Source: Clostridiales bacterium
Lineage (GTDB): Bacteria; Bacillota_A; Clostridia; Christensenellales; Aristaeellaceae
Direction of reading: 5' to 3'
DNA length: 9,168 nt
Assembly (NCBI GenBank): GCA_012514855.1
Contig: JAAYZL010000396.1
Span: forward strand, 1-9,168
The notes beneath the pieces are model-generated. The model saw nothing but the letters and a program-made list of their open reading frames with translations, did not search any database and was not told the DNA's origin. Every line of letters begins with the position of its first letter. Position 1 is the first letter of the stretch. Shown piece after piece: positions 6,028 through 9,168 of this stretch. The position numbers were made by a program, and so were the translations under genes.

Positions 6028-7073
6028 TGCCGGGCCCTCCTTCCGCGCCGATGTACACATATAAGCAGCATCACGTCGATCGCCAGCGCGCAGGCGGCCG
6101 GGATTTTCGAATATTCCGTCCGCATGTACGGCGCGCCCTCGCCGATCTTGGGCGGCGTTTCCGGATCGTAGGGCATGCCGTAGTCTGCGACGAGCTTGCG
6201 GATGTCTATGATGTGTATCGCCGGCACGCCGGCCTCGGCGTAGATTTCAAGCAGGCCGCTGCGCTCGTTCGCCGTGCCGCCGCGCAGTATGCCGTGCGGC
6301 GGTGCGGACGGGCCTGTTCCGTTGGTCGTGATGCTGCCGCCGACGCCGACGAAGCAGTCGATCGGTCCGCCCTGGGCATAGATCTCCATCCGTGCGCGCA
6401 GGTTTTCGGAGAAGTCGCGGATGTCGAGAAAGGGCACGTCGCTCCTATCAAGGCGCGCGCGAATCTCCCCGGACAGCGATGGGTCCATGTCGAGGCCGGT
6501 GTCCGACGCCCCGCCCATGCTGAGGGCCGCCGGTGGCGTCCCGATCAGAGCGTCGGTATACAGCCTGAGAGCCATGTCGGGGAACGTCAGCCGCGGCAGG
6601 TTCGCGCCGTAGGTGGAAGCGCCGACCGACGCAATGTAGGTGAGCTCCGCGCCGATCGCCTCGCATGCGCAGATCAGCGCTAGATTCATCGCTGGAAACG
6701 AGCCGGACAGTCCCGCACCGACCCTGCTTTCCGGCCCGACGCCGGCCTCCGTCAGTATCCCGACCATCAGCGCCGCCATGTTGGGATCGGCCGTCGTGCG
6801 CTTGGCGTCCGCCGCGCCGGCCGTGGTCGTGATCGCGTTGAAACCGTCGCCGAGCATGCCCGTCCCGCACGCGTCCTCCGCGAGCAGCGGTATGCCGAGT
6901 TCGCGCCTGTACGACAGGACGGCGTCCATGCATCGCCGCATATGCTGGGCGGCGGCTCGCTTGAGGGCGAAGTCCTCCGCCGGCACAGTGTGTGTTATGG
7001 CTCGCGTGAGTCCGAGCCCCAGAAGCGCCACCGCCAGCGCGACCGCAATCAGCACCGTGCGCGCGCCGCGCAT
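6024..7073 (-). CDS. pgsW: PgsW-like poly-gamma-glutamate system protein
   Basis: The 349-residue product has one N-terminal membrane anchor (about residues 5-22), a large extracytoplasmic domain, and a second hydrophobic segment near 326-340 followed by a basic tail (HRRGRRARQ), so it is probably anchored at both ends. Distinctive stretches are NAITTTAGAADAKRTTADPN (79-98), GLSGSFPAMNLA (121-132), ASVGASTYGANLPRLTFPDM (148-167), GVGGSITTNG (243-252) and HGILRGG (260-266). I recognise these, with the position after pgsC, as the 'poly-gamma-glutamate system protein' family (the model I recall is TIGR04332), often called PgsW. Its biochemical activity is not established. It takes the place in the operon where pgsA/capA would be expected, so it may do the export or assembly job (inference). 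The ATG overlaps the pgsC stop by one base (TGATG), and its own stop overlaps the next start (ATGA). Confidence 0.85.
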   Translation of the reverse strand: MRGARTVLIAVALAVALLGLGLTRAITHTVPAEDFALKRAAAQHMRRCMDAVLSYRRELGIPLLAEDACGTGMLGDGFNAITTTAGAADAKRTTADPNMAALMVGILTEAGVGPESRVGAGLSGSFPAMNLALICACEAIGAELTYIASVGASTYGANLPRLTFPDMALRLYTDALIGTPPAALSMGGASDTGLDMDPSLSGEIRARLDRSDVPFLDIRDFSENLRARMEIYAQGGPIDCFVGVGGSITTNGTGPSAPPHGILRGGTANERSGLLEIYAEAGVPAIHIIDIRKLVADYGMPYDPETPPKIGEGAPYMRTEYSKIPAACALAIDVMLLICVHRRGRRARQ

Positions 7074-7510
7074 CAGAGAAGCCCCCCGAGCGGCCAGTCG
7101 GCGACCACGGCAATCAGCGCGACAAGCGCCGTCGCCAGCGCCAGCGACAATATCGTCTTCCAGAAGCCCTGCCTGTCCATCTCGCGCGCGATGATGCCAG
7201 GGATCAAGTAGCCGATTGCCTCGACGCGAAATGGCAGGAAGCCCGAGCGCTCAACCGCGACACCGAGGCCGAACGCGAGCAATATCATCAGCGCGAAGCG
7301 GCGGCGGCCGTAGAGTATCACAAAGCGCCCGAGGCCGCGGCAGATCAGCGCCGACAGCGCCGACAGAACGAGCGTGTAGCCGATTCGGAGCGGCGAGCCG
7401 AGCGAAAGCGCGATGTAGCCGGGCACGATCAGCCCCGCCGGCGAGAACCCCGTCAGTTCCGAAAACAGCATACTGACGGCGACGCCGACGAGGATCACTT
7501 CATTATACAA
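7073..7510 (-). CDS. pgsC: Poly-gamma-glutamate biosynthesis membrane protein PgsC/CapC (TTG start)
   Basis: With a TTG start at 7510 the product has 145 residues, close to the usual 149. It opens MYNEVILVGVAVSMLFSEL and carries the family signature TGFSPAGLIVPGYIALSLGS (20-39), then further hydrophobic helices (about 46-57, 72-84, 97-106 and 118-138) separated by short basic loops. PgsC is an integral membrane protein that works with PgsB to make and export poly-gamma-glutamate. The TTG is chosen because GGAGGG lies 8 bases upstream and the family N-terminus fits. A longer reading from 7768 would be a shadow of pgsB and an in-frame ATG further in would remove the first helix. The gene overlaps the end of pgsB by 8 bases, so the two are almost certainly translated in concert. 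Confidence 0.93.
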   Translation of the reverse strand: MYNEVILVGVAVSMLFSELTGFSPAGLIVPGYIALSLGSPLRIGYTLVLSALSALICRGLGRFVILYGRRRFALMILLAFGLGVAVERSGFLPFRVEAIGYLIPGIIAREMDRQGFWKTILSLALATALVALIAVVADWPLGGLL

Positions 7511-8627
7511 TTCGCTCGCCCTCCTTTGCCGCGGCCGCCACCGCTCCCCGGCCGAAGCCGGCCAGATTGCCGATCGCGTAGACGACTTCCCCCGCGCGAG
7601 GCCGGTAACTCTCGACCTCCCGCGTCGAGTGCAGCGTTTCGATGTCCGCGCCGGGCAACGCCCTTTTGAGCCTTTGCGCGAAAAAGCCGCGCGACGCGCC
7701 CGCCACCAGCGCGCGCGGGGGGCGCATGTCGCAGGCGAGCGCAAGCATGTCGAGCGTCCGGCGGCCACGGTCGGCGCGGTTGTTGACGAGCAGCGTCGGC
7801 ACGCCGTCTCCGAGGTTCAGCGCCGCGCGCATGCGCTCGTAGGACAATCGAATCGACGCAGGGTCGTTCGCCGAAAAGCCGTTTATGAATATACCTTCGC
7901 CCCAGCGATAGGCGCACAGCGCATACGGGTCCGGGCGGAAGCGCCGCATGCCGTCGAGCGCCGTTTCGCGCGCGACGCCGAGCTCCTCACACACGGCCAG
8001 TGCAAGCGAAAGGTTTTCGGAGAACTCGAAGTCCGGCTCGTCGCCACGCGGCAGCGCTTGCACGAAGCGGCAGCCTTGCGACGTGCAGTTGTCCCGAAGC
8101 CTCGCGGCGAGGCCGCGCTCAGCGGTCAGCAGCACGCCGTCCCGGGGGATGGTGTTGGACAGCGCGTCGCAGATCTCCTCGGGTACGTTTCCCATCGCGT
8201 CCTCGTGGTCGCGGCGCACGTTCGTAATGACGCCTATGTCGGCCCGCAGCATGTCGCGCTGCGAGGCCCTCTGCAGCGTCGGGTCGACGGCCATGCACTC
8301 GACGACGAGCACCTCCGCCCCCTCGCGCGCGGCGCGATTGAGCACGCGAAGCTGCTCGCGTATGTTCGGCGGCCCGATCCGGCGCACGGCGCGCTCGACA
8401 TTGTCGACACCGATCGTCACCGGGTCCGTGCCCGTGGTCTTTGTGAATACGCGCAGGCCGCCGACGCGCAGCCCCGCGTCGATCAGCCGCGCGACCGTCG
8501 ACTTTCCGCGCGTGCCGTTTACGTGCACCACATGCGAAAGCGCGCGCCTGCTCCGGACGGCGCGCAGCTTCTCCGCGATCATCAGCGTGAAAAAGACCAA
8601 CACCAGCGCGGCGATGGCGGCCCGCAT
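7503..8627 (-). CDS. pgsB: Poly-gamma-glutamate synthase PgsB/CapB (Mur-ligase family)
   Basis: The 374-residue product is slightly shorter than the Bacillus protein (about 393). An N-terminal membrane helix (about 2-17) is followed by an ATP-dependent amide-ligase domain: P-loop NGTRGKST (37-44), KTTGTD (63-68), PNIREQ (87-92), VVECMAV (108-114), ITNVRRDHEDAMG (134-146), NGFSANDPAS (249-258), NNRADR (282-287) and YAIGNLAG (350-357). These align by eye with B. subtilis PgsB throughout. It activates the gamma-carboxyl of the growing chain with ATP and adds glutamate on the cytoplasmic face, together with PgsC. The start at 8627 gives the family N-terminus and has a GGGG-rich weak ribosome site; an in-frame ATG at 8648 is possible but lacks one. 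Longer readings to 8927 would run through the promoter. It is the first gene of the operon. Confidence 0.95.
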   Translation of the reverse strand: MRAAIAALVLVFFTLMIAEKLRAVRSRRALSHVVHVNGTRGKSTVARLIDAGLRVGGLRVFTKTTGTDPVTIGVDNVERAVRRIGPPNIREQLRVLNRAAREGAEVLVVECMAVDPTLQRASQRDMLRADIGVITNVRRDHEDAMGNVPEEICDALSNTIPRDGVLLTAERGLAARLRDNCTSQGCRFVQALPRGDEPDFEFSENLSLALAVCEELGVARETALDGMRRFRPDPYALCAYRWGEGIFINGFSANDPASIRLSYERMRAALNLGDGVPTLLVNNRADRGRRTLDMLALACDMRPPRALVAGASRGFFAQRLKRALPGADIETLHSTREVESYRPRAGEVVYAIGNLAGFGRGAVAAAAKEGERIV

Positions 8628-8663
8628 GCGTTCCCCGCCCTTCGTCATCCATTTATTGGATAC

Positions 8664-8692
8664 ATCATAGCACGAACACACGCGATGCGCAA
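8664..8692 (-). promoter_or_regulatory. Sigma70-type promoter of the pgs operon
   Basis: On the minus strand TTGCGC (8692-8687) and TATGAT (8669-8664) are separated by exactly 17 bases. Each hexamer matches the consensus well (TTG-C- and TAT-AT). Transcription should start near 8657, about 30 bases before the pgsB ATG at 8627. No operator-like repeat is obvious around it. This is the only promoter-like site I see ahead of the six overlapping genes. Confidence 0.6.
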
Positions 8693-8796
8693 GGAGCAGG
8701 AAGCATGACGAAGGACGGGCCGCAGCCGTCGCACCGCCCCAATGACGCGATCGTAGGATAGGTCGGGGTTCGGCGCGCCGATGTTGCGGCGGCTCG

Positions 8797-9042
8797 GAAA
8801 TCTCCGCGGCGGCGATCGACGCATAAGGAAAGCCGACAACCTGCTGCTTACAGCCATCGGGCGCAGCGAGAATACCGGCATGCGCTTTGATGAGGAGCAT
8901 ACAAGGACGCCGGTCTGGACCGTCCACCGATTCTGACCGAGAATATCTGCCCCTCTATGCGCCTGCGCACCGATCGCGAGGATCTAAAGGTACGGAGCGT
9001 CAACGCGGAGGGCTTCTATGTCGGCCAAGTTCCGTCCAAACA
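8797..9042 (+). pseudogene. Frame-shifted C-terminal fragment of an unrecognised protein
   Basis: The plus strand here reads as protein only if the frame is changed twice. EISAAAIDA (8797-8823) meets a TAA. The frame beginning at 8820 then reads ADNLLLTAIGRSENTGM and continues to VWTVHRF and a TGA at 8934-8936. From 8930 a third frame continues as ILTENICPSMRLRT and SVNAEGFYVGQVPSK until the putative insertion-sequence end. The joins are smooth, as expected from small deletions in a once-intact gene. The segment has no start, no upstream promoter and no natural stop. The SENTGM and VNAEGF patterns vaguely recall C-terminal domains of carbohydrate-active enzymes, but I cannot name the family. 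Bases 8693-8796 hold nothing further that I can support. Confidence 0.5.
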
Positions 9043-9058
9043 GAGACCGTCCCGCACT

Positions 9059-9087
9059 TTGTGTAAACCTCGAAGCTGTGGTAGAAT
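9059..9087 (+). promoter_or_regulatory. Promoter inside the insertion-sequence end
   Basis: TTGTGT (9059-9064) and TAGAAT (9082-9087) are 17 bases apart on the plus strand. The -35 box lies within the repeat-like end, a common arrangement for transposase promoters. It would drive the ORF beginning at 9112. Confidence 0.45.
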
Positions 9088-9111
9088 AAAACGGCACGGA
9101 GGTTTAGGAGT

Positions 9112-9168
9112 ATGGCGAAGCGAAAGATCACCCCGGAGCGGGCGGCGTTCCGGAAGCAGCTCGGGACG
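9112..9168 (+). CDS. N-terminus of a probable transposase (truncated by window edge)
   Basis: An ATG at 9112 follows GGAGG (9098-9102) at 9 bases and opens a frame that runs to the edge: MAKRKITPERAAFRKQLGT, 19 codons. The short, basic, helix-forming N-terminus suits an IS256-type transposase, a DDE recombinase that moves its element by a copy-out route. The main support is its position just inside the repeat-like end. The sequence alone is too short to assign, and any small basic protein remains possible. Confidence 0.45.
   Translation, partial: MAKRKITPERAAFRKQLGT

Larger units (their letters stand above)
9043..9168 (+). mobile_element. Left end of a probable IS256-family insertion sequence (truncated by window edge)
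   Basis: GAGACCGTCCCGCACTTTGT, followed by GTAAACC, resembles the terminal inverted repeat of IS256-type elements, which commonly have a GAGACTGTCC...CTTTGTGTAAA pattern. Immediately after it come a promoter and a short ORF start in the usual place for the transposase. The fragment of the neighbouring gene stops exactly here, as expected for an insertion boundary. The right end, target duplication and most of the transposase are outside the window, so the family is a recall-based guess. Confidence 0.5.

Noticed and set aside
7629..8708. Long plus-strand frame (359 codons) opposite pgsB
   Set aside because: Low-complexity Arg/Ala/Val content without motifs; the opposite strand encodes an unmistakable PgsB.
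8628..8927. N-terminal extension of PgsB by 100 codons
   Set aside because: It crosses a good promoter and matches no family sequence; the PgsB family begins with the membrane helix found right after 8627.
1..9168. CRISPR array, tRNA or rRNA genes
   Set aside because: No regularly spaced direct repeats, no cloverleaf with GTTCRA-type arm, and no rRNA core sequence were seen on reading both strands.

Overview
The window is about 9.2 kb of GC-rich bacterial DNA. It is almost fully coding and nearly every gene lies on the minus strand, so the biological order runs from high to low coordinates. Canonical GGAGG-type ribosome binding sites, short Lys/Leu/Ala-rich signal peptides, a lid-less gamma-glutamyltransferase and a CitB-type response regulator suggest a high-GC member of the Firmicutes (Clostridia-like) or a similar anaerobe. 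This placement is inference, not proof.

Right edge (about 8797-9168, plus strand): a decayed, frame-shifted C-terminal gene fragment is followed by what looks like the left end of an IS256-type insertion sequence, with a terminal-repeat-like sequence, an outward promoter and the first 19 codons of an ORF that runs off the window. This is a scar bordering the main locus.

Main operon (8692 down to 3145, minus strand): a sigma70-like promoter (TTGCGC, 17 bp, TATGAT) precedes six genes that all overlap one another. They are pgsB/capB (poly-gamma-glutamate ligase), pgsC/capC (membrane partner, TTG start), a PgsW-like 'poly-gamma-glutamate system protein', a secreted M14/AstE-like zinc carboxypeptidase, a multi-pass membrane histidine kinase, and a CitB-family response regulator. 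No pgsA/capA is seen.

Second transcription unit (3042 down to 1 and beyond, minus strand): an AT-rich intergenic region holds an inverted repeat and an extended -10 promoter (TGTTATACT). Then come a secreted gamma-glutamyltransferase, a strong GC-rich hairpin, a small secreted protein that I think belongs to the DUF6305 family, and the N-terminal 167 residues of a TRAP-type large permease that leaves the window at base 1.

Working model (inference): PgsB/PgsC with the PgsW-like protein make and export poly-gamma-glutamate. The M14 enzyme and the gamma-glutamyltransferase trim, transfer or degrade it outside the membrane. The DUF6305 protein and TRAP permease may recover the released glutamate or oligomers. 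The kinase/regulator pair, made from the polymer operon, is well placed to control the neighbouring transferase/uptake operon through the inverted repeat upstream of its promoter. The window therefore reads as a self-contained poly-gamma-glutamate synthesis, remodelling, sensing and possible recycling locus.
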